Shown here piece after piece: positions 7,239-15,792 of a stretch of 26,718 nucleotides of DNA (position 1 is the stretch's first letter; every line of letters begins with the position of its first letter). The position numbers and the translations under genes are program-made. Location: NCBI GenBank assembly GCA_023415145.1, contig JAEZLW010000159.1, positions 1 to 26,718 of the forward strand, given 5' to 3'. The notes beneath the pieces were generated by a model, which saw only the letters and a program-made list of their open reading frames with translations, was not told the DNA's origin and ran no database searches. The DNA comes from Bacillota bacterium (GTDB lineage Bacteria > Bacillota > Clostridia > Christensenellales > Aristaeellaceae).

Positions 7239-8354
7239 ATGAAAAAATTGGTATTGCTGATGATGGTGTTCATCATGGGTCTTTCCACTGTGTCATGTGC
7301 CGCGGGCACAGACCCCAACACCATTCCAGCCCCCACGGTCAGCGTAGGCCCCATAGCCAGCGTTGCACCCACAGCCGGCCCACAAGCCAAAACCGATCTT
7401 GACATCCGCGCATTGATTTGGAAGTATGACGACACCTATGGCTCCACCGTCCGTTCCGCCATGGAAAAATGGGCTGCCGCATACTCCCAGGAGATGGGGC
7501 TCAATATCAAACTGACCATGTACGATGCGGCCGACGATATGGCCAAGCAGATCGAGCAAGCCACCATTATCAGCAGTGAAAAGCCGGATTTTGTCATCAT
7601 CAACCTGGCTGAAGTCGCTAACGGCAAGGTTCTTGTGGACATGTTTCAAGAGGCAGGCATCCCTTTCCTGTTCTACAACAAGCAGCCGGCTGAAGAGACC
7701 GTGCAGTCCGTTTTGGTGGATACCGGCACGATCTTCATCGGCACCCTGGCCCGCCAGGCCGGCGACATGCAGGGCGAGATCCTGGCCGACATGTACAAGG
7801 CCAATCCCGCCATTGACAAAAGCGGAGACGGTACGCTCCAGTATGTGATGCTCAAGGGCGAAGCCAACAACGATGAAGCCATCGCCCGCACCCGGTATTC
7901 CGTTGAAACCGCTGTCGCCAATGGCCTGAAAATGGAGCAGTTGGGTGAAATCCTTGTTGCCGACTGGGACCAGGCGAAGGCGCAGGAAGCCATCACCGCT
8001 ACCTGGGCATCCTTTGGCGACAGGATCGAAGTCATCTTTGCCAACAACGACATGATGGGCCTTGGCGCTGTTGCCGCGCTGAATAGTGTTGGCTATAATA
8101 CCGGCGCGGCTGGTGACCCTTCCATTGTAGTCATTGGTGTTGACGCCGTCGATTCCGCGCTGGAATCCATCAAAAATGGCGGCATGACGGCTACCGTCAA
8201 GCAGGATGGCGATGCCATGGGCAAAGCCAACATCCGCATCGCCATCAATGGCGCACAGGGCAAGGAATGGCTGGACGGCACCGAGTATACGTATACCGAC
8301 GACAAATTCAAGTGCATCCGCATCCCTTATGCAAAGATTACCGAAGTCAAATAA
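7239..8354 (+). CDS. mglB: Galactose/methyl-galactoside ABC transporter substrate-binding lipoprotein
   Basis: This 371-residue periplasmic-binding-type lipoprotein has a signal ending LSTVSC (Cys20) and a linker rich in Pro, Thr and Ala (to ~residue 50). The mature protein follows MglB of enterobacteria closely: IRALIWKYDDTYGS, FVIINLAE, IPFLFYNKQP, DKSGDGTLQYVMLKGEANND (a calcium-loop-like segment, as in the galactose-binding protein), EVIFANNDMMGLGAV and VVIGVDAVDSALESIKNG. It binds galactose, glucose or galactosides outside the membrane and delivers them to MglAC. AAGGAGGAG lies 8 nt before the start. It is the first gene of the operon; a hairpin follows it. Confidence 0.93.
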   Translation: MKKLVLLMMVFIMGLSTVSCAAGTDPNTIPAPTVSVGPIASVAPTAGPQAKTDLDIRALIWKYDDTYGSTVRSAMEKWAAAYSQEMGLNIKLTMYDAADDMAKQIEQATIISSEKPDFVIINLAEVANGKVLVDMFQEAGIPFLFYNKQPAEETVQSVLVDTGTIFIGTLARQAGDMQGEILADMYKANPAIDKSGDGTLQYVMLKGEANNDEAIARTRYSVETAVANGLKMEQLGEILVADWDQAKAQEAITATWASFGDRIEVIFANNDMMGLGAVAALNSVGYNTGAAGDPSIVVIGVDAVDSALESIKNGGMTATVKQDGDAMGKANIRIAINGAQGKEWLDGTEYTYTDDKFKCIRIPYAKITEVK

Positions 8355-8385
8355 CCCGGTACTCATATGGCACTTTCATTGGCAC

Positions 8386-8424
8386 GGGAAGAGGTGCGAA
8401 CCTTAATCGCGCCTCTTCCCTTTT
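8386..8424 (+). terminator. Intercistronic terminator/attenuator hairpin between mglB and mglA
   Basis: GGGAAGAGG (8386-8394) pairs with CCTCTTCCC (8412-8420), extended by a T-G wobble and GCG/CGC, for a 13-bp stem with a 9-nt loop and a TTTT tail. It sits 32 nt after the mglB stop. Such hairpins commonly leave more mRNA for the binding protein than for the ATPase and permease. Confidence 0.85.
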
Positions 8425-8450
8425 CATTGTGACGAAGAGCGGTGAAGAAC

Positions 8451-9971
8451 ATGGGTGATCAGGGCTCACAATACCTGCTGGAGATGATCGGCATCGAAAA
8501 GCAGTTTCCCGGTGTCCGTGCCCTGGATAAGGCACAGCTAAAACTAAGGCCGGGTACCGTTCACGCGCTGATGGGTGAAAACGGCGCGGGAAAATCCACG
8601 TTGATGAAGTGCCTGTTCGGGATATACAAAAAGGACGCAGGCACGATTCTCATGGATGGGAAGAACGTTGATTTTTCCAACCCCAGGCATGCGCTTGACC
8701 ATGGTGTGGCAATGGTTCATCAGGAATTGAACCAGGTGCTGCGCCGCAGTGTAATGGAAAATGTCTGGCTTGGCAGATTCCCTGTCAGGAACAGGTTTAT
8801 CGACGGAAAAAGGATGTACAATGATACCGAAAGTGTTTTCAAGGGACTGAATATTGATGTAAACCCAAGAGAAATCATCGGAAACCTGTCCGTTGCAAGA
8901 CGCCAGATGGTGGAAATCGCCAAAGCCGTTTCCTACAATGCCAAAATCCTGGTGATGGACGAGCCCACATCCTCGCTGACGCAAAGCGAGGTGGAGCATC
9001 TGTTTGCGATCATCGCCCAGCTCAAAGCAAAAGGCGTCGGCATCATTTATATCTCCCACAAAATAGATGAAATACTGCGCATTTCCGATGATGTGACCAT
9101 CATGCGGGACGGCCGCTGGATTGCTACACAGCCCGCAGCAGAGCTTGACAACAATGAGATTATCCGCCTGATGGTCAACCGGGATCTTACGCAGCGCTTT
9201 CCCGAGAAAAAGAACGTTCCCGGTGAAGCGCTGCTTCATGTGAAGGATTTGAGCAGAAAATTTGCGCCTGCCTTCCGGGATGTAAGCTTTACGCTGCACA
9301 AGGGAGAGGTTCTGGGTGTGGCCGGCCTGGTCGGCTCCCGCCGAACGGAACTATTAAACACACTCTTCGGCGTTTACACCAAAGGAAACGGTGAACTTTG
9401 GCTTCATGAAAAAAGAATCGAGAATAAAACGCCCGCAGCGGCCATACGGAATGGATTTGCCCTCATCACCGAGGAACGCCGCGCTACAGGCATTTTTCCG
9501 GCAATGAACCTCACGTTCAATTCCACCATTTCCAACATCGTCTCCTATGGCAAGGTGCTTCTTTCCGGCGGAAAGATGGTAAAGGACACCAAATGGGTCA
9601 TCGACAGCCTGAAGGTAAAGACGCCCGGTCAGCGTACGGCCATCCGCAGCCTGTCTGGCGGCAATCAGCAGAAGGTGATCATTGGCCGCTGGCTGCTTAC
9701 CAATCCAGAGATTCTGCTGCTGGACGAACCTACCCGGGGCATCGACGTCGGCGCAAAATTTGAAATCTATCAACTGATCCTTCGGCTTGCGGAACAGGGC
9801 AAAGGTGTCATCATGGTTTCTTCTGAAATGCCGGAGCTGATTGGCATCTGTGACCGGATACTTGTCATGTCTGGCGGACGGATGGCCGGCATGGTAGTGC
9901 GCGGCATGGACTTTGGCGGCATAGATGGCGAACAGGAGACGATCCTCCGCCTGGCCGCAAAATATGTATAG
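8451..9971 (+). CDS. mglA: Galactose/methyl-galactoside import ATP-binding protein
   Basis: This ~506-residue double ATPase belongs to the sugar (CUT2) class. The first half has Walker A GENGAGKST, signature region NLSVARRQMVEIAKA and Walker B ILVMDEPTSSL. The second half has the degenerate P-loop GLVGSRRTE that is usual in MglA/RbsA, then SLSGGNQQKVIIGRWL and ILLLDEPTRGIDVGAK. It sits at the inner face of the membrane and powers MglC. The start is taken as ATG 8451 with GGTGA at 8441-8445; a GTG at 8442 in frame is an alternative and neither has a strong site. The mglC gene follows after 15 nt. Confidence 0.93.
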   Translation: MGDQGSQYLLEMIGIEKQFPGVRALDKAQLKLRPGTVHALMGENGAGKSTLMKCLFGIYKKDAGTILMDGKNVDFSNPRHALDHGVAMVHQELNQVLRRSVMENVWLGRFPVRNRFIDGKRMYNDTESVFKGLNIDVNPREIIGNLSVARRQMVEIAKAVSYNAKILVMDEPTSSLTQSEVEHLFAIIAQLKAKGVGIIYISHKIDEILRISDDVTIMRDGRWIATQPAAELDNNEIIRLMVNRDLTQRFPEKKNVPGEALLHVKDLSRKFAPAFRDVSFTLHKGEVLGVAGLVGSRRTELLNTLFGVYTKGNGELWLHEKRIENKTPAAAIRNGFALITEERRATGIFPAMNLTFNSTISNIVSYGKVLLSGGKMVKDTKWVIDSLKVKTPGQRTAIRSLSGGNQQKVIIGRWLLTNPEILLLDEPTRGIDVGAKFEIYQLILRLAEQGKGVIMVSSEMPELIGICDRILVMSGGRMAGMVVRGMDFGGIDGEQETILRLAAKYV

Positions 9972-9986
9972 AATGAGGAAAGGCGT

Positions 9987-11018
9987 ATGGAAAAGACAAG
10001 AAGAATCGATAACAAAAAAATCGGCGAATTTCTGCTCAACTACGCACTGTACATCATTCTCATTGCGATTCTGGTGTCCGTAAGCATCATTCGGCCGAGC
10101 TTTGTGGCGCTTTCCAACATCCTGAACATACTCAAGCAGGCGTCCACAAAGGGCATCCTGGCATTGGGCTGCGCCGGTATCATCGTGCTTGCGGGCACCG
10201 ACCTTTCCATTGGCCGCGTGCTTGGATTAAGCGCCGCGGTTACCGCATCGCTGGTACAGTCTGTTACCTATTCCTCGCGGTACTATCAGGGCATGACAGA
10301 GCAGCTGCCGCTTATCGTGCCTTTTCTGGCGGCGATTGCGGTCAGCGTGATATTCAGCGTCATCAACGGCTTTGGCGTTGCCAAGCTGCATATGCACGCA
10401 TTCATCATCACGCTGGGCACGCAGTTGATTGCCTTTGGCGCAAACAGCATCTACATCGAATCCCAGCCCTCCGGTTCGGCTCAAGCGCTATCCACATTCG
10501 AACGCGGCTTCCTCAACGTGGGGGCGGGCAATCTGATCCTTGGTGATCTGAAGATCCCTTTGTCAGTCATCTACTTCCTGCTGCTTGCGGTGATCATGTG
10601 GGTCGTGTGGAACAAGACAAGGCTGGGCAAAAACATGTTTGCAGTCGGCGGCAACGCGGAAGCCGCCGCAGTGTCCGGTGTCAATGTGGGAAAGACGATC
10701 ATGCTGGTGTATCTTACGGCAGGTGTGTTGTACGGCATTGCCTCCTTCCTGGAGGCGGCCCGAATCCAGTCGGTAGGCGCGAACACGGGCATCAACTATG
10801 AGCTGGATGCCATATCCGCCTGCGTCATCGGCGGCGTTTCCTTCTCTGGCGGTGTGGGTACGATACCGGGTGTTGTCATCGGCGCCATCATTTTGCAGGC
10901 CATTAACTACTCGCTGTATTTTTTGCAGGTAAACGCCTATTGGCAGTACATTATCAGAGGTTTGATCATTGTGCTGGCCGTGGCCATCGACGTGCGCAAG
11001 TCACTGGTTAAGAAATGA
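9987..11018 (+). CDS. mglC: Galactose/methyl-galactoside ABC transporter permease
   Basis: This 343-residue membrane protein of the BPD_transp_2 (RbsC/MglC) family has eight or more hydrophobic spans. Family landmarks are IIVLAGTDLSIGRVLGLSAA near residue 75, ALGCAGI before it, MFAVGGNAEAAAVSGVNV (~214-231) and ISACVIGGVSFSGGVGTIPG (~273-292). The start has AGGAAAGG upstream. It forms the channel with MglA and is followed after 1 nt by the small membrane-protein gene, with which it is probably translationally coupled. Confidence 0.93.
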   Translation: MEKTRRIDNKKIGEFLLNYALYIILIAILVSVSIIRPSFVALSNILNILKQASTKGILALGCAGIIVLAGTDLSIGRVLGLSAAVTASLVQSVTYSSRYYQGMTEQLPLIVPFLAAIAVSVIFSVINGFGVAKLHMHAFIITLGTQLIAFGANSIYIESQPSGSAQALSTFERGFLNVGAGNLILGDLKIPLSVIYFLLLAVIMWVVWNKTRLGKNMFAVGGNAEAAAVSGVNVGKTIMLVYLTAGVLYGIASFLEAARIQSVGANTGINYELDAISACVIGGVSFSGGVGTIPGVVIGAIILQAINYSLYFLQVNAYWQYIIRGLIIVLAVAIDVRKSLVKK

Positions 11019-11019
11019 T

Positions 11020-11223
11020 ATGACAGATTTTACAAAAAACGAGCGGGAGTTACGCGCCAGCATGGAAGCAGGAGAGAAACCCGCACAGCCAAGCAAGGGG
11101 ATTCGGGAATCCCTGTACAGCCATATCAAGGTATCTGTCCGCACGATGAACATCGTTATCTTGTTCGTCTCCATCCTGCTTATCGCAAGCATAGTGATCG
11201 GTGTGGTTCAAGGCGGAAATTAA
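11020..11223 (+). CDS. Small single-span membrane protein at the end of the mgl operon, function unknown
   Basis: This 67-residue protein has a charged N-terminal half (TDFTKNERELRASMEAGEKP) and SKGIRESLYSHIKVSVRTM, then one transmembrane helix (NIVILFVSILLIASIVIGVV) ending in QGGN. By the positive-inside rule the N-terminus is cytoplasmic. The ATG overlaps the mglC end with a 1-nt gap (TGATATG), so translation is probably by re-initiation. A terminator follows directly, making it the last gene of the operon. I do not recognise a named family. A role as an accessory or regulatory subunit of the importer is inference from position. Confidence 0.75.
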   Translation: MTDFTKNERELRASMEAGEKPAQPSKGIRESLYSHIKVSVRTMNIVILFVSILLIASIVIGVVQGGN

Positions 11224-11250
11224 GTTCGGGGCCTGAGTATCATGCTAAAT

Positions 11251-11278
11251 CCGGCGCTTTACAGCGCTGGTTTTTTTT
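11251..11278 (+). terminator. Intrinsic terminator of the mgl operon
   Basis: CCGGCGCT (11251-11258), loop TTAC, AGCGCTGG (11263-11270) with one G-T wobble, then eight T residues. It is the strongest terminator in the window. Confidence 0.92.
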
Positions 11279-11363
11279 GTACTGTTTTTGTCTGTTATAG
11301 TTTTGTTTTCCCAATATTTTTGCCTGTTTCGTGCTGTTTTACCATGATTCCATATATTGTGGG

Positions 11364-11392
11364 TTGTTCTAACTATACAAATATACTATAGT
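11364..11392 (+). promoter_or_regulatory. Candidate promoter of the chitinase-like gene
   Basis: TTGTTC (11364-11369) and TATAGT (11387-11392) are 17 bp apart in a clearly AT-rich stretch. ACTATA (11372-11377) and TATAGT (11387-11392) also form an inverted repeat. A direct repeat, TAAATTAGCA, follows immediately (about 11392-11411). Confidence 0.5.
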
Positions 11393-11431
11393 AAATTAGC
11401 ACTAAATTAGCAGAAAGGGGCTTTCTTGCGA

Positions 11432-12859
11432 ATGAAAGCGAACCGGTTTCTCAAGGCGATGGGCGCTGGGCTGCTGGTGCTGATCCTATGCACCGTGTCC
11501 GTCGGCGCTGCCGCAGCAGCCGACACTGTCAAGCCAACCAAGCCCGTAGGTCTTACAGCAGCCTCTACAAATGCGACCTCCGTACGCCTTACATGGAAAA
11601 AATCCACAGACAATGTGGGTGTGAAATCGTATGCCGTTTTCAAGGATTCGGCATACCTGACCTACACCGCCAAAACGGAAGTCACAATTTCAAACCTTCA
11701 GCCGGGCACTACCTATACGTTTTATGTGGCGGCACAGGACGCAGCAGGCAATATTTCCGGCGCCAGCAACAGGATTACCGTTACCACAAAGGGCAGTGCT
11801 CAAGCAGGCAAAATCATTGCCGGATACTACGCAAGCTGGGCGGCCTATTCCGGGTATACGCCTAATGATATTCCGGCATCCAAGCTGACGCATATCCTGT
11901 ACGCATTTGCCAACCTGAACAGTTCCCACAAAATCGTTTTGGGCGATTCTGAAGTCGATCTGAAAAACTTTAAAGAACTTCGAGCGCTGAAAGAAAAGTA
12001 TCCCAATCTGCGCACGCTCATTTCCGTAGGCGGCTGGGAGTGGTCAGGACGGTTTTCCAACATGGCATCCACCGCAAGCCGGCGGGAAACCTTTGCCTGG
12101 AGCGTAGCGGAATTTCTGGCAGTTCACGGCTTTGACGGTGTGGATATCGACTGGGAAATCCCTGTCAGCGGCGGCAAGGAAGGAAACGCATACCGGGCTG
12201 CCGACAAGGAAAATTTCACGCTGCTGCTCAAGGAGCTGCGTGAAAAGCTGGATGCCCAAGGGAAAAAGGATGGCAAGAGGTATCTTCTTACCTTTGCCGG
12301 AGGCGCGGGAAAGAATCACGTAAACAATATACAAATGAAATCCATTGCACAACACCTGGATTTCGGCCTGGTGATGGCCTACGACATCCACGGTTTCACC
12401 GACAAATACACAGACCATAACGCTCCGCTGTACGGCTCTGCCGCTCCGTCACCTCAGTTTGTCTGGAGCGTGGACCAGTCGGTAAAAGCCTGGACAAGCG
12501 CCGGCTTCCCCAAATCCAAGCTGGTGGTGGGCGTGCCGTTTTACGGCCACCGCTACAGCAATGTTAAGGGCGGCGGTACGGGAATTCACAAAACATACAA
12601 GGGCTATAAATCAGTGGACTATGATGACATCGTATCCCAGTATTTGAATAACAAGTCTTACACCCGCTATTATGGAGCAGCGGGCAGAACCCCCTGGCTG
12701 TTCAACGGTTCCACCTACATCACCTATGAGGACGCCAAGTCCTTGGCTGAAAAGGCCGTGTATATCAATAACCAGGGCCTTGCCGGAGCAGGCATCTGGG
12801 AACTTTCCCAAAACGCGGACGGAACACTTTTGAATACGCTGTACAAAAACTTGAAGTAA
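11432..12859 (+). CDS. Secreted FN3-GH18 glycoside hydrolase (chitinase-like)
   Basis: This 475-residue exported protein has a signal peptide (MKANRF..., hydrophobic 9-24, cleavage near AAAAAD at ~30). A fibronectin type III domain (~35-120, LTAASTNATSVRLTW... AAGNISGASN) follows, then a GH18 catalytic domain (~127-475). The GH18 signature DGVDIDWE is intact, with D235, D238, D240 and catalytic acid E242. SVGGWEWSGRF, MAYDIHGF and the late W in AGIWELS also fit. It probably cleaves chitin, chito-oligosaccharides or peptidoglycan-related glycans outside the cell. Start: TTG 11426 is 5 nt and ATG 11432 is 11 nt after AAAGGGG, so either is possible. It is monocistronic with a terminator at 12883-12911. 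Confidence 0.9.
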   Translation: MKANRFLKAMGAGLLVLILCTVSVGAAAAADTVKPTKPVGLTAASTNATSVRLTWKKSTDNVGVKSYAVFKDSAYLTYTAKTEVTISNLQPGTTYTFYVAAQDAAGNISGASNRITVTTKGSAQAGKIIAGYYASWAAYSGYTPNDIPASKLTHILYAFANLNSSHKIVLGDSEVDLKNFKELRALKEKYPNLRTLISVGGWEWSGRFSNMASTASRRETFAWSVAEFLAVHGFDGVDIDWEIPVSGGKEGNAYRAADKENFTLLLKELREKLDAQGKKDGKRYLLTFAGGAGKNHVNNIQMKSIAQHLDFGLVMAYDIHGFTDKYTDHNAPLYGSAAPSPQFVWSVDQSVKAWTSAGFPKSKLVVGVPFYGHRYSNVKGGGTGIHKTYKGYKSVDYDDIVSQYLNNKSYTRYYGAAGRTPWLFNGSTYITYEDAKSLAEKAVYINNQGLAGAGIWELSQNADGTLLNTLYKNLK

Positions 12860-12882
12860 TCAGTATTGGTTTTGGAACCTGC

Positions 12883-12911
12883 GACCTGCGCGTACACTGC
12901 GCAGGTCTTTT
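12883..12911 (+). terminator. Intrinsic terminator after the chitinase-like gene
   Basis: GACCTGCGC (12883-12891), 7-nt loop, GCGCAGGTC (12899-12907), then TTTTCCTT. The 9-bp stem is perfect. Confidence 0.88.
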
Positions 12912-13052
12912 CCTTATGGCCAATGTTCTTGTTTTAACGAGAATTGGTTCCAGAAAAGTTAACTGCAATTGGTGCTTTTTCATGCCAATCCATCATCGTA
13001 TACTGTTCCTGAATAAGCGCTGCAAAAGTGGCGATGCTTGGGAGGGATAAGT

Positions 13053-14048
13053 ATGTGCATGACAAGAACTTTGGGCAGGTCAGGCATCCAGGTCAGCGCT
13101 CTGGGTCTGGGCTGCTGGGCCATCGGAGGGCCGTTTGTGCTGGGAGGGCTGCCGGATGGATGGGGTGACGTAGACGACAAGGAATCCATTCGTGCGCTGC
13201 ATGCGGCCTTCGACCTGGGCGTGACCTTTGTGGATACGGCGGATGCTTACGGCGTGGGCCACAGCGAGCAGGTGGTAGGACAGGCCATTGCCGGCCGCAG
13301 GGACAGCATTGTAATCAGCACCAAGTTTGGCTATTTTGGGAATGAATCCACCAAAACGCTCCACGGCGTGAACCTTGACCCAAATTATGTGGAGCGGGCT
13401 TGCGAAGCTTCGCTTAAGCGCTTGAATACGGACTATATCGATTTGTATCTGTTGCACGTGTGGGAGATTGGCCTCACGCAGATAGGTCCTGTCTGCGATG
13501 TGCTGGACCGGCTTGTGAAAAAGGGAAAAATACGCACCTACGGCTGGAGCACCGATCTTGTGGATGGCGCGGCGGCCTTTGCCAAGAGGCCGGATTGCTC
13601 GGCCATTGAGCACGACATGAACGTATTCTCCGACGCGCAGGAGATGGTTGCGCTGTGCGAAGCAAATCACCTGGCCTCTGTGAACCGCACGCCGCTGGCC
13701 ATGGGGATATTAAGCGGCAAATTTACCAAGGAGTCGAATCTGCCCAAAGATGACGTGCGTGGCGCGGGCCACGGCTGGGTACGGTATTTTAAGGATGGAA
13801 AACCGGACCCGGCAATCCTGAAAATGCTGGATGGTTTGCGGGAAGTTTTGACAAGCGGCGGGCGTACGCTGGCGCAAGGCGCGCTTTCTTGGCTATGGGG
13901 CAGAAGCGATAGAACCATCCCCATTCCCGGGTTCAAAACCGTGAAGCAAGCGGAGGAAAACGCCAAGGCCATGGCGTTTGGACCGCTTTTCAAGCATCAG
14001 ATGGCTCAGGTGGACGCACTTTTAAACTCCGTGAAGGAGCAGAATTGA
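13053..14048 (+). CDS. Aldo/keto reductase
   Basis: This 331-residue NAD(P)H-dependent oxidoreductase has the (beta/alpha)8 AKR fold. Catalytic tetrad candidates are D61 and Y66 in DTADAYG, K91 in STKFGY and H135 in LYLLHVW. The nucleotide-binding end reads IPIPGFKTVKQAEENAKA, typical of the family. The start is ATG 13053 with GGGAGGG at 13040-13046; an upstream TTG at 13038 would overlap that site. Substrate is unknown. A TATACT at 12999-13004 is a possible -10, but the -35 is poor. No terminator separates it clearly from the next gene, which has its own promoter. Confidence 0.9.
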   Translation: MCMTRTLGRSGIQVSALGLGCWAIGGPFVLGGLPDGWGDVDDKESIRALHAAFDLGVTFVDTADAYGVGHSEQVVGQAIAGRRDSIVISTKFGYFGNESTKTLHGVNLDPNYVERACEASLKRLNTDYIDLYLLHVWEIGLTQIGPVCDVLDRLVKKGKIRTYGWSTDLVDGAAAFAKRPDCSAIEHDMNVFSDAQEMVALCEANHLASVNRTPLAMGILSGKFTKESNLPKDDVRGAGHGWVRYFKDGKPDPAILKMLDGLREVLTSGGRTLAQGALSWLWGRSDRTIPIPGFKTVKQAEENAKAMAFGPLFKHQMAQVDALLNSVKEQN

Positions 14049-14061
14049 TCAAAACCTGATG

Positions 14062-14089
14062 TTTAGACTTCTTTGTTTTGTGGTATAAC
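14062..14089 (+). promoter_or_regulatory. Extended -10 promoter for the VOC-family gene
   Basis: TGGTATAAC (14081-14089) matches an extended -10 (TGn before TATAAC), with TTTAGA at 14062-14067 as a weak -35 16 bp upstream. It fixes the next gene's start at 14129 rather than at the earlier in-frame codon at 14078. Confidence 0.6.
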
Positions 14090-14128
14090 ATAGCTTGTCC
14101 AGCCACAAAAAGCAAAGGAGTGAAATCA

Positions 14129-14563
14129 ATGGCAATGCAGCTTTTTATCAGTTTCGACGGCGACTGCCGGGAGGCAGTGGCGTTTTACGCCAAGGCGTTC
14201 AAAACCGGTACACCCAAGTTCATGACCTATGGCGAGGCACCGCCAGACCCTGAGATGGCTTTGGATGAGAAGGACAAGCATCTCATCATGTACACCGATC
14301 TGAGTATCGAGGGTACCACCGTCATGTTCTGTGACAACCCGCCCGGTATGCCGTTTGAAAAAGGCAACAACATCAGCCTTACCATTGTCACAAAAGACGA
14401 GAAAGAGATCAAACGCCTCTTCCATGAACTGGGTGCAGGCGGCGAGGTGGTCATGGAGCTTCAAGAGACCTTCTGGAGCAACCTGTACGGCATGGTAACC
14501 GACAAGTTCGGCATTACCTGGCAGTTCAGCCATGACAGCGGCAAGGAATACGGGAATAGTTAA
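14129..14563 (+). CDS. PhnB-like VOC (glyoxalase/bleomycin-resistance fold) protein
   Basis: This 144-residue cytoplasmic protein has the beta-alpha-beta-beta-beta fold of the vicinal oxygen chelate superfamily. It starts MAMQLFISFDGDCREAVAFY, as PhnB/YjdN-type proteins do, contains FMTYGEAP, MYTDLSIEG, MFCDNPPGMP and ISLTIVTKDEKEI, and ends MVTDKFGITWQFS. Proteins of this branch have no settled function; the name PhnB does not imply phosphonate metabolism. AAAGGAG lies 8 nt upstream of the ATG. It has its own promoter and terminator. Confidence 0.87.
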   Translation: MAMQLFISFDGDCREAVAFYAKAFKTGTPKFMTYGEAPPDPEMALDEKDKHLIMYTDLSIEGTTVMFCDNPPGMPFEKGNNISLTIVTKDEKEIKRLFHELGAGGEVVMELQETFWSNLYGMVTDKFGITWQFSHDSGKEYGNS

Positions 14564-14594
14564 GCACGGATAAAACAAGCAGTGTTCATCCCGG

Positions 14595-14617
14595 GCCTCC
14601 TGAAAAGGAGGCTTTTT
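14595..14617 (+). terminator. Intrinsic terminator after the VOC gene
   Basis: GCCTCCT (14595-14601), GAAA tetraloop, AGGAGGC (14606-14612), then TTTTTCTC. Confidence 0.9.
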
Positions 14618-14652
14618 CTCTTGTTGTTTGTTGACAGTGCGTTCGGAATATA

Positions 14653-14681
14653 TTGCCATATCCGTCCGTCTTTGTTATGAT
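14653..14681 (+). promoter_or_regulatory. Extended -10 promoter for the HD-domain gene
   Basis: TTGCCA (14653-14658), 17-bp spacer, TATGAT (14676-14681) preceded by TGT (extended -10). Predicted transcription start is about 14688, leaving a ~30-nt leader. Confidence 0.7.
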
Positions 14682-14717
14682 ACAGAAGATTCCATGTCAT
14701 GAATGGGGGAGGTGTAT

Positions 14718-15305
14718 ATGATGCTTGATCAAATACAAACCAAGATGCAATATGTATGCAGCAACGCTGCCGGTCCGTTCGACATCAACTTTTATGATAA
14801 GCACATCTGTGTCATGGCTGAAGTGGCAGACAGGCTGGCGCAAGCTTTTCATGCCGACCGGGAGGTTGTCGCCCTTACATCGTATCTGCACGACATATCG
14901 GCTATAGAGGACTATGCAAAGGTTTCACATCATCACATATTGGGCGGTGATAGGGCGGAGGAAATTTTGTCGTCTCTTGGGTATCCCAATGAAAAAGTTG
15001 CGGCCATCCGCCAGTGCATCCTGACCCATTCCAAACCATTGGCCTTGGGGCAGGGAACCTTGGAGGAGGTTTGTATTTCCAACGCCGACGCTGCCAGCCA
15101 AATCATGATGCCTGGCTACTGGCTGCATTACGCCTATACCGCCAAACGGCTTGATTATACAAACGGGCTTGCATGGTATACGAAAATGATTGGCTCTCAT
15201 TGGAATGGTATGCTGGAGGAAGCCAAATCCATTGCGGCGGAAGCATATCATGCCGCGTGTACGCTGTTAAAAAGGGAAAGCGAATCAATCAAAAGCAACG
15301 GATGA
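14718..15305 (+). CDS. HD-domain phosphohydrolase
   Basis: This ~195-residue protein is of the predicted HD-superfamily hydrolase type. Metal-ligand candidates are H29 in FYDKHI, H58-D59 in SYLHDI, H71-H73 in KVSHHHILGG, and a late Asp in NADAASQI. These fit the H...HD...H...D pattern of single-domain metal-dependent phosphohydrolases. GGGAGGTG (14707-14714) serves ATG 14718 or 14721; an ATG at 14703 is also in frame but lies upstream of that site. The substrate (nucleotide or other phosphate ester) is unknown. It converges with the cupin gene, 83 nt apart, with no clear terminator between. Confidence 0.83.
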   Translation: MMLDQIQTKMQYVCSNAAGPFDINFYDKHICVMAEVADRLAQAFHADREVVALTSYLHDISAIEDYAKVSHHHILGGDRAEEILSSLGYPNEKVAAIRQCILTHSKPLALGQGTLEEVCISNADAASQIMMPGYWLHYAYTAKRLDYTNGLAWYTKMIGSHWNGMLEEAKSIAAEAYHAACTLLKRESESIKSNG

Positions 15306-15388
15306 AAGCCGTGACAGGCCGCGTATCATGTTCCGCCCGCTTTTTCGCAATCTTATACAAAGCGTTTGTCATAGATTTTTCTGCATGG

Positions 15389-15733
15389 CTATTTTGAATA
15401 ACTTCCTCCGCAGTTTTCATTATTGAGTACTCCGAATAAATCAATCAGCAGCACTTTCACCAGTGCATTGCATATCGGGCGGTGCCTGGTGCCTTTTGGT
15501 ACTATCAGCATGTCTCCTGGGCTCATTTCTATTTGACCATCTTCAAGCTCCAATATGAAACTTCCCTCAATGACATAGAAAAGCTCATCAGACTGCTCAT
15601 GCACATGGAAGTCTAGCGTTCTGTTTTGCACCTGCACTGCATGGATCATTTGATTGTTGATCATGCCGATCTTGACATATTCATAGAGTTCTCCTCTGTT
15701 CACAGCTTCCAGCAAGTTCAGTTTTGACAGCAT
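15389..15733 (-). CDS. Small cupin-domain protein
   Basis: This 114-residue single-domain cupin is cytoplasmic. Cupin motif 1 is HVHEQSDELFYVIEG and motif 2 is GDMLIVPKGTRHRP, giving the His/His/Glu/His metal set. Such proteins bind or transform small molecules; the substrate is unknown. AAGGAGGAAG lies just before ATG 15733. It is divergent from the LysR gene (122 bp between starts), which is the classic arrangement for a regulator and its target. Confidence 0.87.
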   Translation of the reverse strand: MLSKLNLLEAVNRGELYEYVKIGMINNQMIHAVQVQNRTLDFHVHEQSDELFYVIEGSFILELEDGQIEMSPGDMLIVPKGTRHRPICNALVKVLLIDLFGVLNNENCGGSYSK

Positions 15734-15792
15734 GGGTACTTCCTCCTTGTGTTTGAATCCTGCTCATGATATCATCATTCTGTGAATCGGTA

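Noticed and set aside
7293..8366. Long open frame on the minus strand opposite mglB
   Set aside because: The plus-strand gene is a clear MglB. The antisense frame lacks a family match and a ribosome site, and is an effect of third-position codon bias.
14631..14654. TTGACA as -35 for the HD-domain gene
   Set aside because: The only -10-like hexamer after it (TATATT) is 12 bp away. The TTGCCA / TGTTATGAT pair just downstream has correct spacing.
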